From NCBI GenBank assembly GCA_001570385.1, contig BBYL01000020.1:1-64000 (forward strand): a DNA stretch of 64,000 nucleotides. The letters are read 5' to 3'. Both the position numbers and the translations under genes were made by a program. The stretch is from Microtetraspora glauca. GTDB lineage: Bacteria; Actinomycetota; Actinomycetes; Streptosporangiales; Streptosporangiaceae. Positions within the stretch are counted from its first letter, which is position 1, and each line of letters starts with the position of its first letter. The notes beneath the pieces were generated by a model. The model was not told the DNA's origin. It made no database searches and worked only from the letters and a program-made list of their open reading frames with translations. Below are positions 8,620 through 21,964 of the stretch, piece by piece.

Positions 8620-8633
8620 CGCGATCGATCGCG
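8620..8633. promoter_or_regulatory. 14-bp perfect palindrome upstream of PfkB-like gene
   Basis: CGCGATCGATCGCG is a perfect palindrome lying 14 bp before the start codon, just upstream of the ribosome-binding site. It could be an operator or a 5'-UTR hairpin. Confidence 0.4.
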
Positions 8634-8779
8634 AACGATGCGGAAAAGCATGACAGAGGCGGCTCCGCGTCGGGAAGTGTCAGAGCGATCAAGAACGCTG
8701 TCGTATGCCCCTCGCCGCGCCCCGAGACCGAAGGGCGCTCGCGGGTGGCCCGGAAGTTCGGCGGGGCAACGAGATCCGA

Positions 8780-9062
8780 ACGGTCCGGCGGCTGAGTTCG
8801 CCGTGTGGGCGGGCCGGCGGGGGTGCCGACGCGGGGCGTGTCTCAGATGTCGCACTGCGAAGATCGCTTCGGCCTTGCCCTCCACCACGCCCTCGGCCTT
8901 TCCTTCCACCAGGCCTTCCGCCCTGGCCTTGGCTACGTTGTCGCGGGCCAGTCGCTGAGGAATTCACGGGTTTCGGTCTGCATGAGATTCTCCAGGTGCT
9001 CCCAGATCTTGTGGGGCAGCGCCGCCACGTCCCATGTCAGTATCGGGTCATTGATCTGGGGT
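8780..9062 (-). pseudogene. Frameshifted remnant of a Rpn/PD-(D/E)XK-like protein C-terminus
   Basis: Read leftwards from about 9062, one frame gives LPHKIWEHLENLMQTETREF followed by LSD. The adjacent frame then continues RLARDNVAKARAEG and two EGKAEG repeats followed by EAIFAV. Together they resemble the end of a common actinobacterial family (Rpn-like or transposase-derived nucleases) that reads ..LEALM.T.TREYQSDF.RR..A.GEA.GEA.A.L.VL. The frameshift falls near 8945-8955. No start codon or N-terminal domain remains, and beyond 8840 the sequence decays. The remnant fills most of the 477-bp gap between the PfkB-like and DJ-1-like genes. Confidence 0.5.
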
Positions 9063-9083
9063 TCCAGATCGAATGCCGGAGAT

Positions 9084-9629
9084 CTAGTCGCCGAAGGCGT
9101 CGACGGCGGCCTGGCAGAACGCTTTGAGATCGTCCGGCTTGCGGCTGGTGATCAGCGTGTTCGCCCCGTCGGTGTCGACCACGACCTCCTGGTCCACCCA
9201 GTTCGCCCCCGCGTTGCGCAGGTCGGTCCGGAGGCTCGGCCACGAGGTCACCGTACGGCCGCGGACCGCGTCGGCCTCGATCAGCGTCCACGGTCCGTGG
9301 CAGATGGCGGCCACGGGCTTGCCCGCGTCGAAGAACGCCTTCGTGAACTCGACGGCCTTGGGCTCCGCACGGAGCATGTCGGGGTTGGCTACCCCGCCGG
9401 GAAGGATCAGCCCGTCGAACTCCGAGGCGGAGACCTGGTCGAGAGTCGAGTCGACCGGGAACGACTCCGCCTTGTCCAGGTGATGGAACGCCTGGATCGT
9501 GCCCGGATCGGTGGAGATCAGTCGAGGGTTGCCGCCCGCGTGCTGTACGGCCTTCCACGGCTCGGTGAGCTCGACCTGCTCGACGCCCTCCGGGGCGACG
9601 AGGAACGCGATCGTCTTGCCCTGGATCAT
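9084..9629 (-). CDS. DJ-1/PfpI family protein
   Basis: A 181-residue single-domain protein with the nucleophile elbow AAICHGPW (Cys110, His111) and an early Glu (Glu19) of the DJ-1/PfpI superfamily. Members act as chaperone-like stress proteins, glyoxalases or deglycases; the exact reaction cannot be assigned. The ATG at 9629 follows GAGGGAG with good spacing. It is divergent from the DUF72 gene, with 99 bp between them. Confidence 0.85.
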   Translation of the reverse strand: MIQGKTIAFLVAPEGVEQVELTEPWKAVQHAGGNPRLISTDPGTIQAFHHLDKAESFPVDSTLDQVSASEFDGLILPGGVANPDMLRAEPKAVEFTKAFFDAGKPVAAICHGPWTLIEADAVRGRTVTSWPSLRTDLRNAGANWVDQEVVVDTDGANTLITSRKPDDLKAFCQAAVDAFGD

Positions 9630-9728
9630 GTCTGCTCCCTCGTGCCGGTTCACCTGCGATTTCTTCGGTTTTCGACCGACCTGCCCAGCGATCGGGGATC
9701 TATGCGGGAACGTGGGTAGAGGACCGGC

Positions 9729-10499
9729 ATGCCATTGTTCGTCGGCACCTCCGGCTGGCAGTACGCCGACTGGGCAGACCGGCTGTACTCCGGAGTGCCG
9801 CATCGGCTCTGGCTCGAAAGGTACGGCGAGGCGTTCTCCACGGTGGAGAACAACAACGCCTTCTATCGGTTGCCGTCACGGGAGACCTTCGAGTCGTGGG
9901 GCGAGCGCACTCCCGGCGATTTCGTCATGGCGGTCAAGGCGAGTCGTTTCCTCACCCACATCAAGCGGCTCAAGGATCCCGAGGAGCCGGTCGAACGGCT
10001 GCTCGGGGTGGCGGAGGGCCTCGGTTCCAAACTCGGTCCGATCCTGCTGCAGCTCCCGCCCACGCTGGCGGTGGACTGTGAGCGGCTCCACCACTGTCTG
10101 GCGCGGTTCCCCGGCAAAGTACGGGTGGCGGTGGAGTTCCGGCACACCTCGTGGTGGACCGAAGAGGTGCGCGAGACGCTGGGCGAGTTCGGCGCCGCCC
10201 TCTGCTGGGCCGACAGCCGGGGCCGCCCGCTGAACCCGCTGTGGCGGACCGCGCGCTGGGCCTACCTGCGGCTCCACGAGGGACTGGCCCGGCCGCTTCC
10301 CTCGTACGGTGACCGGGCGTTGCGCTCGTGGCTGGACCGGCTGGGGGACGTACCGGACGCCTACGTCTACTTCAACAACGATCACGGCGGCGCCGCCGTA
10401 CGCGACGCGCTGCGGTTCGCCGACCTGGCCCGCCACGCCGGTCGCCGCGTGAGCCGTACCGGCGTCGAGGGCTCAGCCGAAGAGGCGGCCGGAGACTGA
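9729..10499 (+). CDS. DUF72 (YecE-like) TIM-barrel protein
   Basis: A 256-residue protein with the DUF72 hallmarks: FVGTSGWQYADW at the N-terminus, TVENNNAFYRLPS, FVMAVKASRFLTH, LLQLPPTL, AVEFRHTSWW and YVYFNNDHGG near the C-terminus. The family adopts a TIM-barrel fold and has no established general reaction. The gene stands alone between a divergent DJ-1-like gene and a convergent LuxR-type regulator, only 29 bp away at the 3' side. Confidence 0.85.
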   Translation: MPLFVGTSGWQYADWADRLYSGVPHRLWLERYGEAFSTVENNNAFYRLPSRETFESWGERTPGDFVMAVKASRFLTHIKRLKDPEEPVERLLGVAEGLGSKLGPILLQLPPTLAVDCERLHHCLARFPGKVRVAVEFRHTSWWTEEVRETLGEFGAALCWADSRGRPLNPLWRTARWAYLRLHEGLARPLPSYGDRALRSWLDRLGDVPDAYVYFNNDHGGAAVRDALRFADLARHAGRRVSRTGVEGSAEEAAGD

Positions 10500-10528
10500 G
10501 GCGCCTGACTCCGTCATGTCGCGGCCGG

Positions 10529-12802
10529 TCAGGCACTGTGCTCGACGGCCAGCCGGGTGAGCTCTACCCGGGACCGGATGTCCAGCTTTCTGAAGATCTG
10601 CCGCAGGTGGAACGCCACCGTGTGCACGCTGATGAACATCTGCTCGGCGACCTGGCGATTCGTCCATCCCTGCGCGACCAGGAGTGACACGGCGCGCTCG
10701 GTGTCGGTGAGGCTGTCCCACCCGGTGACCGGCCGGTCGGCGTAGCTCCAATGGCGGCGGCGCACTCCCTCCTGGCGCAACCGGCGGCGGACCCGGGCGG
10801 TGTCCCGCGTGGCGGCCGACTCCCCGTATCCGGCGAGGGCGCGGTTCAGGCTCTCGATCCCGGCCGCCTGGTCGCCGGTACGGCACAGGAGCACCCCGAG
10901 GTCCTCCTCCGCCGAGGCCCGCGACCAGGGATCGGCGGCTCGGTCCGCCGCCAGCGCGAGCGCGCGGGGATCGCCGTCGATCAGGCCGCGCGCGTGTGAG
11001 ACTCCGGCGCGGGGAACGCCGGGATGGCCTGCGGGCAGCCGGTCCAGGGCGGTCGCGACGAGCTCGGCCCGCCTCAGGTCGCCGGTGCGGAGCGCGACGC
11101 GGACCAGCCAGACGGCGCAGCCGGGTTCTCCGGCGAGCACCCATGGATGCCGTGCCAGCCCGGAATAGACGTCATCCCGGAGCATCTGCTCCATCGCGCG
11201 TTCCGCGCCCTCGCCCGCTTCGGTCACGCGCCCCGAGGCCATGGACCGGATCAGGTCGTCGCCGCCGGGACACGCCCGTACGGACGGGTGGCCGGGAGAC
11301 CGGGCCGGCGCGTGGGCGAGCGCCGCGCGCAGATCGCCGCGCCGCAGTGCGACCGTGACCAGCACGGACGCCGCGAGTGAGCCGATCAGGCCGGTCGCCG
11401 GGGTGCCGTCGGCGCGCAGGCACGTCCGCGCGTCGGCGGCTGCCTCGTCGAGCCGTCCCGACGCGAGCGCCGTACGGGCGCGCAGGACGGCCTGGCCGCG
11501 CGCCCGGTCCGCGTCCGTCCAGCCGGTTTCGGCGGCCGGAGCCGGCGCCGTCGCCGAGGCCGGGGGTGTGGCGGGAGCCGTGCCGAGGAGGGAACGCGCC
11601 TCGTCCGGCCTGCGGGCGTCGGCGAGCAGCAGGGCGAGGGCGAACCGCTCCTGTCCGGCGGCCACGCCGTCGCTGATCTCGCTGATGTCGCTGCTGTCCC
11701 GGTCTCCGGCGCCCCCGTGGCCGAAGTGGCCGAAGTGGCCGAAATCATCGGGTCCGCCGAGACGGTCGGCGCGACCGGAACAGCGTTCGGCCTGGTGGCA
11801 GAGGGCGAGCCGCAGCGGCCGGGGCAGGCCGGTCAGCACGGCCCGCCAGACCAGCTCGTGCCGGAAGGCGAGATCGTCCCGGACCGCCACCAGCAGGCCG
11901 GCCGCGAGCGCCTCCTCCAGCGCGGGGAGCAGCATCGCGGGGGACGCGCCGAGCAACTCGGACACGTCGTCGGGCGAGAACGACCGCCCGAGGACGGCGG
12001 CCGCCTCCACCAGGTGGCGGGCCTCGCGGCCCAGCCCGTCCAGGCGGTGCCGTACGAGCACTCGTACGCGGCGCGGAAGCACGGGGGACAGCAGCCGGGC
12101 GCATCCGCCCGCGACCTCGACCGCGCCCTCGTCGCGCAGCCCGTCGACGAGCTCGACCAGCAGGTACGGGTTGCCTCCCGCGCCGGAGGCGAACGCGAGC
12201 AGTTCCGGTTCGGGCCGGGCGTCCAGCAGGTCGGCCACGATCCGGGCGACGGCGTCGTCCGGCAGCGGGCCGAGCGTCATCCTGTGGGCGCCGTGCCGTT
12301 CCAGGACGTCGAAGAGTCGCTCCGCCTCGTGCCTCTGGCCGCCGGTCGAGCGGGCGAGGATCCAGGCGAGCGGACGGGACGACAACCGGCACTGGAGGGT
12401 GCGCACCGCCATGAGTGTGGCCGGGTCGGCCCAGTGGAGATCGTCCAGCGTGACCAGCAGTGGGCCGGTGGCCATCCGCTTCTCCATGTGGATCCGCAGG
12501 CGTTCCAGCCGGGTCTCCAACCCCTCGGAAGCGGGGTCGTCCTCGGCGGGCATGTCGTCGAAGGCGGACAGGATCGGGTTCAGGGGGATGAGCCGGTCGA
12601 GTTCCTCGGCGCCGCCCGTCGCCAGGCCGAACCCCCGCGTGGACGCCTGCGCCGCCGCCCGGGTGAGCAGGGTCGTCTTGCCGGTGCCCGGCTCGCCGTC
12701 GATCAGCAGGACGCCGTCCTCGCCGGTTCCCGCCCGTTCCAGCACCCCGGCGACGGCGGCCTCTTCGCATGCGCGCATCGCATGTCCCCCGAAAGATGTC
12801 AT
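10529..12802 (-). CDS. Large ATP-binding LuxR-type (LAL) transcriptional regulator
   Basis: The 757-residue protein starts with an AAA/STAND ATPase domain (Walker A GEPGTGKTT at residues 36-44, Walker B LLVTLDDLHWAD at about 115) and ends in a LuxR helix-turn-helix (LTDTERAVSLLVAQGWTNRQ onwards, about residues 692-750). LAL regulators are usually pathway-specific activators that bind ATP and an inducer. The middle is TPR-like and Ala/Arg-rich. The ATG at 12802 lacks a clear ribosome-binding site; ATG 12783 is an alternative. There is no biosynthetic cluster beside it, so the target is unknown. Confidence 0.85.
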   Translation of the reverse strand: MTSFGGHAMRACEEAAVAGVLERAGTGEDGVLLIDGEPGTGKTTLLTRAAAQASTRGFGLATGGAEELDRLIPLNPILSAFDDMPAEDDPASEGLETRLERLRIHMEKRMATGPLLVTLDDLHWADPATLMAVRTLQCRLSSRPLAWILARSTGGQRHEAERLFDVLERHGAHRMTLGPLPDDAVARIVADLLDARPEPELLAFASGAGGNPYLLVELVDGLRDEGAVEVAGGCARLLSPVLPRRVRVLVRHRLDGLGREARHLVEAAAVLGRSFSPDDVSELLGASPAMLLPALEEALAAGLLVAVRDDLAFRHELVWRAVLTGLPRPLRLALCHQAERCSGRADRLGGPDDFGHFGHFGHGGAGDRDSSDISEISDGVAAGQERFALALLLADARRPDEARSLLGTAPATPPASATAPAPAAETGWTDADRARGQAVLRARTALASGRLDEAAADARTCLRADGTPATGLIGSLAASVLVTVALRRGDLRAALAHAPARSPGHPSVRACPGGDDLIRSMASGRVTEAGEGAERAMEQMLRDDVYSGLARHPWVLAGEPGCAVWLVRVALRTGDLRRAELVATALDRLPAGHPGVPRAGVSHARGLIDGDPRALALAADRAADPWSRASAEEDLGVLLCRTGDQAAGIESLNRALAGYGESAATRDTARVRRRLRQEGVRRRHWSYADRPVTGWDSLTDTERAVSLLVAQGWTNRQVAEQMFISVHTVAFHLRQIFRKLDIRSRVELTRLAVEHSA

Positions 12803-13039
12803 GCCGCGAAATACCTGGTCAGTTGATGTGACGGCTACCCGTATCCGTGACGACTACACGATTTGACGGTGTGGCCCGGCGACCGGCGGGCGACGCTCAG
12901 AAGAGGGCCCGCCGCGTGAAGGCGCCTCATGAGGGCATGTCGGACCCCGCGATGGCGCGCGCCATCGGACCAGGACGTACGTGCCGGGGTGTGCCCGGAC
13001 GGTCAGGCAGTGTCAGGCAGTCAGGTGAGGGAGCACCGC
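12803..13039. promoter_or_regulatory. Divergent promoter region of the dnaK operon
   Basis: This 237-bp region lies between the LAL regulator and dnaK. It contains an 8-bp inverted repeat CGGCGGGC/GCCCGCCG (12884-12914) and two tandem copies of GTCAGGCAGT (13002-13021) just before the ribosome-binding site. I see no HAIR element (CTTGAGT-N7-ACTCAAG) and no CIRCE element, the usual actinobacterial heat-shock operators. Confidence 0.45.
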
Positions 13040-14929
<1,890 letters not shown>

Positions 14930-14932
14930 CCC

Positions 14933-15448
14933 ATGGCCGAGCGCGAGGAGGGCAGGCCCGGGGGCCACGACGAGAACCGGAACGAGGTCGCCGAGAACGA
15001 GGTCGACGAGAGGGTGGCCGAGCTGGAGGGCCGGTGGTTGCGCGCCGTCGCCGAGCTGGACACCGTACGCCGCCGGATGGCCGGGGACGTGGAGCGGCAG
15101 CGCATGGAGGAGCGGACCAGGGTGGCCGCCGAGTGGCTGCCCGTGCTCGACAACCTCGAACTCGCCCTGCGCCATGCCGGAGACGGCGCTCTCGGTCCCG
15201 CCGACGCGGTGATCGAGGGCGTACGTGCGGTGCGGGACCAGGCGGTCGCGGTCCTGAGCAGGCTGGGCTTCCCACGCCAGGACGTCGCCGGGCAGAAGTT
15301 CGACCCGGCCCTGCACGAGGCGGTCGGCGCCGTACCCGACCGGGACGCGGCGCCCGGGACGATCGTCGAGGTCGTACGGCCGGGCTACGGCGACGCGGAG
15401 CACCTGCTCCGGCCGGCGTCCGTGGTCGTCTCCACGAAGGCGGACTGA
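14933..15448 (+). CDS. grpE: Nucleotide exchange factor GrpE
   Basis: A 171-residue GrpE starting 3 bp after dnaK. It has the acidic N-terminus, a long helix (ELEGRWLRAVAELDTVRRRM), WLPVLDNLELAL and the C-terminal beta-wing segment (GQKFDPALHEAV, TIVEVVRPGY). It releases ADP from DnaK. The length is short but within the usual range; most of the shortening is in the charged N-terminal tail. Confidence 0.93.
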   Translation: MAEREEGRPGGHDENRNEVAENEVDERVAELEGRWLRAVAELDTVRRRMAGDVERQRMEERTRVAAEWLPVLDNLELALRHAGDGALGPADAVIEGVRAVRDQAVAVLSRLGFPRQDVAGQKFDPALHEAVGAVPDRDAAPGTIVEVVRPGYGDAEHLLRPASVVVSTKAD

Positions 15449-15469
15449 GGGCGGACTGAGGGCGGACCG

Positions 15470-16405
15470 ATGGCGGGTGACTTCTACGAGGTACTGGGCG
15501 TTCCGCGGACCGCGAGCCAGCAGGAGATCCAGCGCGCCTACCGCAAGCTCGCCCGGTCCTACCACCCCGACGTGAACAAGGATCCGGGTGCCGAGGACCG
15601 CTTCAAGGAGATCTCGGAGGCCTATCAGGTGTTGTCCGACCCGGAGACGCGCAACCGGTACGACGCGTTCGGCCCGGACTTCCGCCAGGTGCCCCCGGAC
15701 GTGGACCCCGAGACGTGGGCCCGCGCCCGCGCCGGAGCCGGGGCCAGGGCGGGTGCCGGGGCACGCGGCGCGCCCGAGTGGGAGTTCGCCGGCGGCGACT
15801 TCGCGGGCGGGGACTTCGAGGACATCCTGGGCGGGATCTTCGGCGGTCGCCGGGGCGGCCGCCGGTGGGGGCCGGTACCCGGCGCCGACCAGGAGGCCGA
15901 GATCACGGTCACGGTCGAGGACGCCTACCGGGGCGCCCGCCGCTCGCTCACGCTCCCCACCGGCCGGAGAGTCGACGTCTCCATCCCCGCCGGGGTCACC
16001 GAGGGGCAGCGCATCAGGCTGGCCGGTCAGGGCGGCCACGGCAGCGAGGGCGCGCCCGCGGGCGATCTCTACCTCATCATCAGGATCGCGCCGCATCCCC
16101 GCTACGAGGTCAGGGGCAGGAACATCCACGTCGCGCTCCCGCTGTCCCCCTGGGAGGCGGCGCTCGGCGCGACGGTCGCGGTCGACACGCCGGGCGGTGA
16201 GGCCAAGGTGCGGGTCCCTGCCGGGACGTCCACCGGCCGTCACCTGCGGTTGCGCGGCCGGGGCCTGCCCAACCCGCGCGGCACGCCGGGCGACCTGCTC
16301 GCGGAGGCCAAGGTCATGGTGCCGCCGCATCTCACCGACGAGGAGCGGCGGCTGTTCGAGGAGCTGTCCGCGGTCTCCGGCTTCGACCCGAGGAGCCGCC
16401 GATGA
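15470..16405 (+). CDS. dnaJ: DnaJ/CbpA-type co-chaperone lacking a zinc finger
   Basis: The 311-residue protein begins with a J-domain (residues 1-68; HPD at 32-34), followed by an Ala/Gly/Arg-rich and then Gly/Phe-rich linker (DFAGGDFEDILGGIFGG) and two beta-sandwich substrate-binding domains. There is no CxxCxGxG zinc module, so it is CbpA-like (type II). It stimulates DnaK ATPase and delivers clients. It overlaps the next gene, cbpM, by 4 bp (ATGA), which fits a CbpA-CbpM pair. Confidence 0.93.
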   Translation: MAGDFYEVLGVPRTASQQEIQRAYRKLARSYHPDVNKDPGAEDRFKEISEAYQVLSDPETRNRYDAFGPDFRQVPPDVDPETWARARAGAGARAGAGARGAPEWEFAGGDFAGGDFEDILGGIFGGRRGGRRWGPVPGADQEAEITVTVEDAYRGARRSLTLPTGRRVDVSIPAGVTEGQRIRLAGQGGHGSEGAPAGDLYLIIRIAPHPRYEVRGRNIHVALPLSPWEAALGATVAVDTPGGEAKVRVPAGTSTGRHLRLRGRGLPNPRGTPGDLLAEAKVMVPPHLTDEERRLFEELSAVSGFDPRSRR

Positions 16406-16707
16406 GCTACGCACTCGTCCGGATGGACCTGCCGCGGATGGACCTGGACACGTTCGCGCGGGCCGCGAACCTGCATCCCGAGCTCGTGCGGCGGCTCGTC
16501 GCACTCGGGCTGCTCGACGCCGCGCCCGACGCGACCGGCCGGCTCTGCCTCGCTCCGTCACAGCTCGCCGTGGTCGCCCGGATCCAGCGGCTGCGCGCCG
16601 GTTTCGCCGTCAACTACGCCTCGGTCGGCCTGGTGATCGACCTGCTCGATCGCGTGGCCGAACTGGAGGCCGCCCTGCGAGCCCGCTCGCGTACGACCGG
16701 AGGTTGA
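16402..16707 (+). CDS. cbpM: Chaperone modulator CbpM-like (MerR-like) protein
   Basis: A 101-residue protein with a MerR-like winged-helix layout (DLDTFARAANLHPELVRRLV, then a short wing) and a C-terminal helix (VGLVIDLLDRVAELEAALRA). CbpM proteins bind the J-domain of CbpA and block its action on DnaK. HspR, which often occupies this place in actinobacterial dnaK operons, is a larger MerR-family repressor; the short length and the overlap with a CbpA-like gene favour CbpM. DNA binding cannot be excluded. Confidence 0.75.
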   Translation: MSYALVRMDLPRMDLDTFARAANLHPELVRRLVALGLLDAAPDATGRLCLAPSQLAVVARIQRLRAGFAVNYASVGLVIDLLDRVAELEAALRARSRTTGG

Positions 16708-16709
16708 TC

Positions 16710-19331
<2,622 letters not shown>

Positions 19332-19338
19332 CATCCCG

Positions 19339-19365
19339 TTCACATACGGGCAAAAGCTCCGAAAC
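19339..19365. promoter_or_regulatory. GlnR-box-like element upstream of glutamine synthetase II
   Basis: TTCAC, GCAAA and GAAAC occur with an exact 11-bp period, similar to the gTnAC-n6-GaAAC pattern of actinobacterial GlnR sites. The match is partial. An overlapping perfect palindrome, AACGGTCCGTT, lies at 19363-19373. Confidence 0.35.
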
Positions 19366-19421
19366 GGTCCGTTGGCATTCTCGGGCGTGGCGATGAAACG
19401 CACGCTCGTGAAGGGATCGAC

Positions 19422-20435
19422 GTGAGCTACAAGGCTGAGTACATCTGGATCGACGGCACGGAGCCCACGGCGAAGCTCAGGTCCAAGACGCGTGTCCTCA
19501 AGGACGGCGCGGAACTCCCGACCTGGGGCTTCGACGGATCCAGCACCAACCAGGCCGGGGGCCACTCCTCCGACCGCGTGCTCAAGCCGGTGTTCACCTG
19601 CCCCGACCCGATTCGCGGCGGTGAGAACGTGCTGGTGCTGTGCGAGGTCCTCAACCCGGACATGTCGCCGCACTCCAGCAACACCCGCGCGCTCCTCACC
19701 GAGGTGGCCGAGCGGTTCGCCGACCAGGAGTCCTGGTTCGGCATCGAGCAGGAGTACACCTTCTTCCAGGACGGCCGCCCGCTCGGCTTCCCGATCGGCG
19801 GCTTCCCGGCCCCGCAGGGCGGCTACTACTGCGGCGTCGGCGCCGACGAGGTCTTCGGACGCGACGTCGTCGAGAAGCACCTCGACCTGTGCCTGGCCGC
19901 CGGCCTGGAGATCTCCGGCATCAACGCGGAGGTCATGCCCGGCCAGTGGGAGTTCCAGGTGGGCCCGCTCGGCCCGGTAGAGGCCGGCGACCACATGTGG
20001 ATCGCCCGCTGGCTGCTGTACCGCGTCGCCGAGGACTTCGGCATCGCCGCCACGCTCGACGCCAAGCCGGTGAAGGGTGACTGGAACGGCGCCGGCGCGC
20101 ACACCAACTTCTCCACCAAGGCGATGCGCGAGTCGTACGAGCCGATCATCACCGCCTGCGAGGCCCTGGCCGAGAAGGCCATGGAGCACGTGCAGAACTA
20201 CGGCCACGGCATCGAGGACCGCCTCACCGGCCACCACGAGACCGCTCCGTGGAACAAGTTCAGCTACGGCGTCTCCGACCGCGGCGCCTCGGTCCGCATC
20301 CCGTGGCAGGTCGAGATCGAGCGCAAGGGCTACATCGAGGACCGCCGCCCGAACGCGAACGTCGACCCCTACGTGGTGACCCGCCTGATGGTGGACACCT
20401 GCTGCAGCGCCCTGGAGAAGGCCGGCCAGGTCTGA
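19422..20435 (+). CDS. glnII: Glutamine synthetase, type II (GSII)
   Basis: The 337-residue enzyme is the short eukaryote-like GSII form rather than the roughly 470-residue GSI. Visible motifs are TWGFDGSSTNQA, the ATP/Glu-site stretch WFGIEQEYTFF, PGQWEFQVGP, GDWNGAGAHTNFST and the C-terminal RRPNANVDPY. It makes glutamine from glutamate, ammonia and ATP in the cytoplasm. The start is GTG with AAGGGAT upstream. It has its own 90-bp upstream region and a strong terminator after it, so it is probably monocistronic and nitrogen-regulated. Confidence 0.95.
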   Translation: MSYKAEYIWIDGTEPTAKLRSKTRVLKDGAELPTWGFDGSSTNQAGGHSSDRVLKPVFTCPDPIRGGENVLVLCEVLNPDMSPHSSNTRALLTEVAERFADQESWFGIEQEYTFFQDGRPLGFPIGGFPAPQGGYYCGVGADEVFGRDVVEKHLDLCLAAGLEISGINAEVMPGQWEFQVGPLGPVEAGDHMWIARWLLYRVAEDFGIAATLDAKPVKGDWNGAGAHTNFSTKAMRESYEPIITACEALAEKAMEHVQNYGHGIEDRLTGHHETAPWNKFSYGVSDRGASVRIPWQVEIERKGYIEDRRPNANVDPYVVTRLMVDTCCSALEKAGQV

Positions 20436-20453
20436 TCCCCGCTCCACCCTTTT

Positions 20454-20491
20454 CGTACGGCTCCCGCCCCTCACCGGGCGGGAGCCGTACG
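20454..20491 (+). terminator. Strong hairpin terminator after glnII
   Basis: A perfect 16-bp stem (CGTACGGCTCCCGCCC and its complement) with a 6-nt loop, followed by GCGTTTGTG. It separates glnII from the aminopeptidase gene. Confidence 0.85.
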
Positions 20492-20581
20492 CGTTTGTGA
20501 GGGGGTGCCTGGTCAGCGGGGATGTCTTTATGGTTCACTCGACGGACCTTTTAAGACGTTTGACCCCGTTAGGAGTGCCTC

Positions 20582-21964
20582 ATGGAGGTGTCCTTCTCCC
20601 CGCACGCGCCCACCGAGGTGCGTGCCGACCTGCTCGTCCTGCCCGCGTCCGCCGGCGAGGACCTGGGGTTCGAGCTCCGGCTCGCCGGATTCACCGGGCG
20701 GCCAGGCGAGGAGCTCCTGCTGCCGCGCCGCGCGGGCGACCCCTTCCTGGCGGGGGCGCTCCTGCTGATCGGCCTTGCGCCCGACGCCGACGAGCAGGCC
20801 GTACGGCGGGCGGTGGGGCACGCGGCGCCCAGGATGGCCGGGTTCGACACGGTCGCGGTCGCGCTGCCGCACCCCGGGGCGGTCGTCGAAGGCGTTCGCC
20901 TCGGCGGCTACCGCTTCGACGGCTACAAGAGCGCACCCGAGAACCGGTCCGTCGGACACCTGGTCCTGCTCGGCCCGGAGAACCGGGACGCGGTCGCGCG
21001 GGCCGAGGTGGTGGCCGAGGCCGTGACGTTCACCCGCGACCTGGTCAACACCCCCGCCGGGGACCTGGTCCCGATGACCCTGGCCCAGAGGGCCGTGGAG
21101 ATGGCCGAGGAGGCGGGGCTGGACGCCCGCGTCCTCGGCGCCGACGAGCTGCGCGAGGGTGGCTTCGGCGGCATCCTCGGCGTCGGCGCGGCCAGCGCCA
21201 ACCCGCCCTGCCTGATCGAGGTGAGCTACCCCGGCGACGGGAAGAGCGGGGTCGTCGGCCTGGCCGGCAAGGGCATCACCTTCGACGCGGGCGGCCTCGG
21301 GATCAAGAGCCAGAAGGCCATGGCGACGATGAAGAGCGACATGGCGGGCGGCGCCACGATGCTCGCGGTGGTCCGGGCGGCGGCCCGGCTCGGCCTGCCG
21401 ACCGGCGTCGTCGCGGTCGTCCCCGCGGCCGAGAACATGGTCAGCGGGTCGGCGACGCGCCCAGGCGACGTCCTGCGGCACCGCAACGGCATCACCACCG
21501 AGGTCGCCGACACCGACGCCGAGGGGCGGCTGGTCCTGGCCGACGCCCTGGCCTACCTCGCCGAGCGCCGCCCGGACGCGATCATCGACGCCGCCACCCT
21601 CACGTACTCGGTCATGCACGCGCTGGGCGAGGACATCACCGGCGTCCTCGGCAACGACCGGGCGCTGATCGGCGCGATCACGGCGGCGGGCGAGCAGCAG
21701 GGTGAGCCCCTGTGGGAGATGCCGATGTGGCGTCCCTACCTGGAGCGGATCAGGTCCGACGTGGCCGACTTCAAGAACGACGGGGGCGCGCACGCCGACG
21801 TGATCCTGGCCGCGCTGTTCCTGGAGAACTTCACCGGCGGTGTCCCCTGGGCGCACCTGGACTTCGCGACCACGGCCTACCTGGACAAGGCCACCGACCT
21901 CGGCCCCGCCGGGGCCACCGGGGCGATGGTCAGGACGCTGATCAGCTATCTCGCGAGTCGTTGA
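20582..21964 (+). CDS. pepA: Leucyl aminopeptidase (M17 family)
   Basis: A 460-residue M17 metallopeptidase. The C-terminal catalytic domain has the Lys/Asp motif GKGITFDAGGLGIK, the MKSDMAGG helix and the signature DTDAEGRLVLADAL (Asp, Glu and Arg of the two-metal site). The enzyme removes N-terminal residues from peptides in the cytoplasm. TTAGGAG lies 7 bp before the ATG. Its 3' end overlaps the stop of the convergent GntR gene by 23 bp. Its place beside a peptide uptake operon fits a role in peptide breakdown. Confidence 0.95.
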   Translation: MEVSFSPHAPTEVRADLLVLPASAGEDLGFELRLAGFTGRPGEELLLPRRAGDPFLAGALLLIGLAPDADEQAVRRAVGHAAPRMAGFDTVAVALPHPGAVVEGVRLGGYRFDGYKSAPENRSVGHLVLLGPENRDAVARAEVVAEAVTFTRDLVNTPAGDLVPMTLAQRAVEMAEEAGLDARVLGADELREGGFGGILGVGAASANPPCLIEVSYPGDGKSGVVGLAGKGITFDAGGLGIKSQKAMATMKSDMAGGATMLAVVRAAARLGLPTGVVAVVPAAENMVSGSATRPGDVLRHRNGITTEVADTDAEGRLVLADALAYLAERRPDAIIDAATLTYSVMHALGEDITGVLGNDRALIGAITAAGEQQGEPLWEMPMWRPYLERIRSDVADFKNDGGAHADVILAALFLENFTGGVPWAHLDFATTAYLDKATDLGPAGATGAMVRTLISYLASR

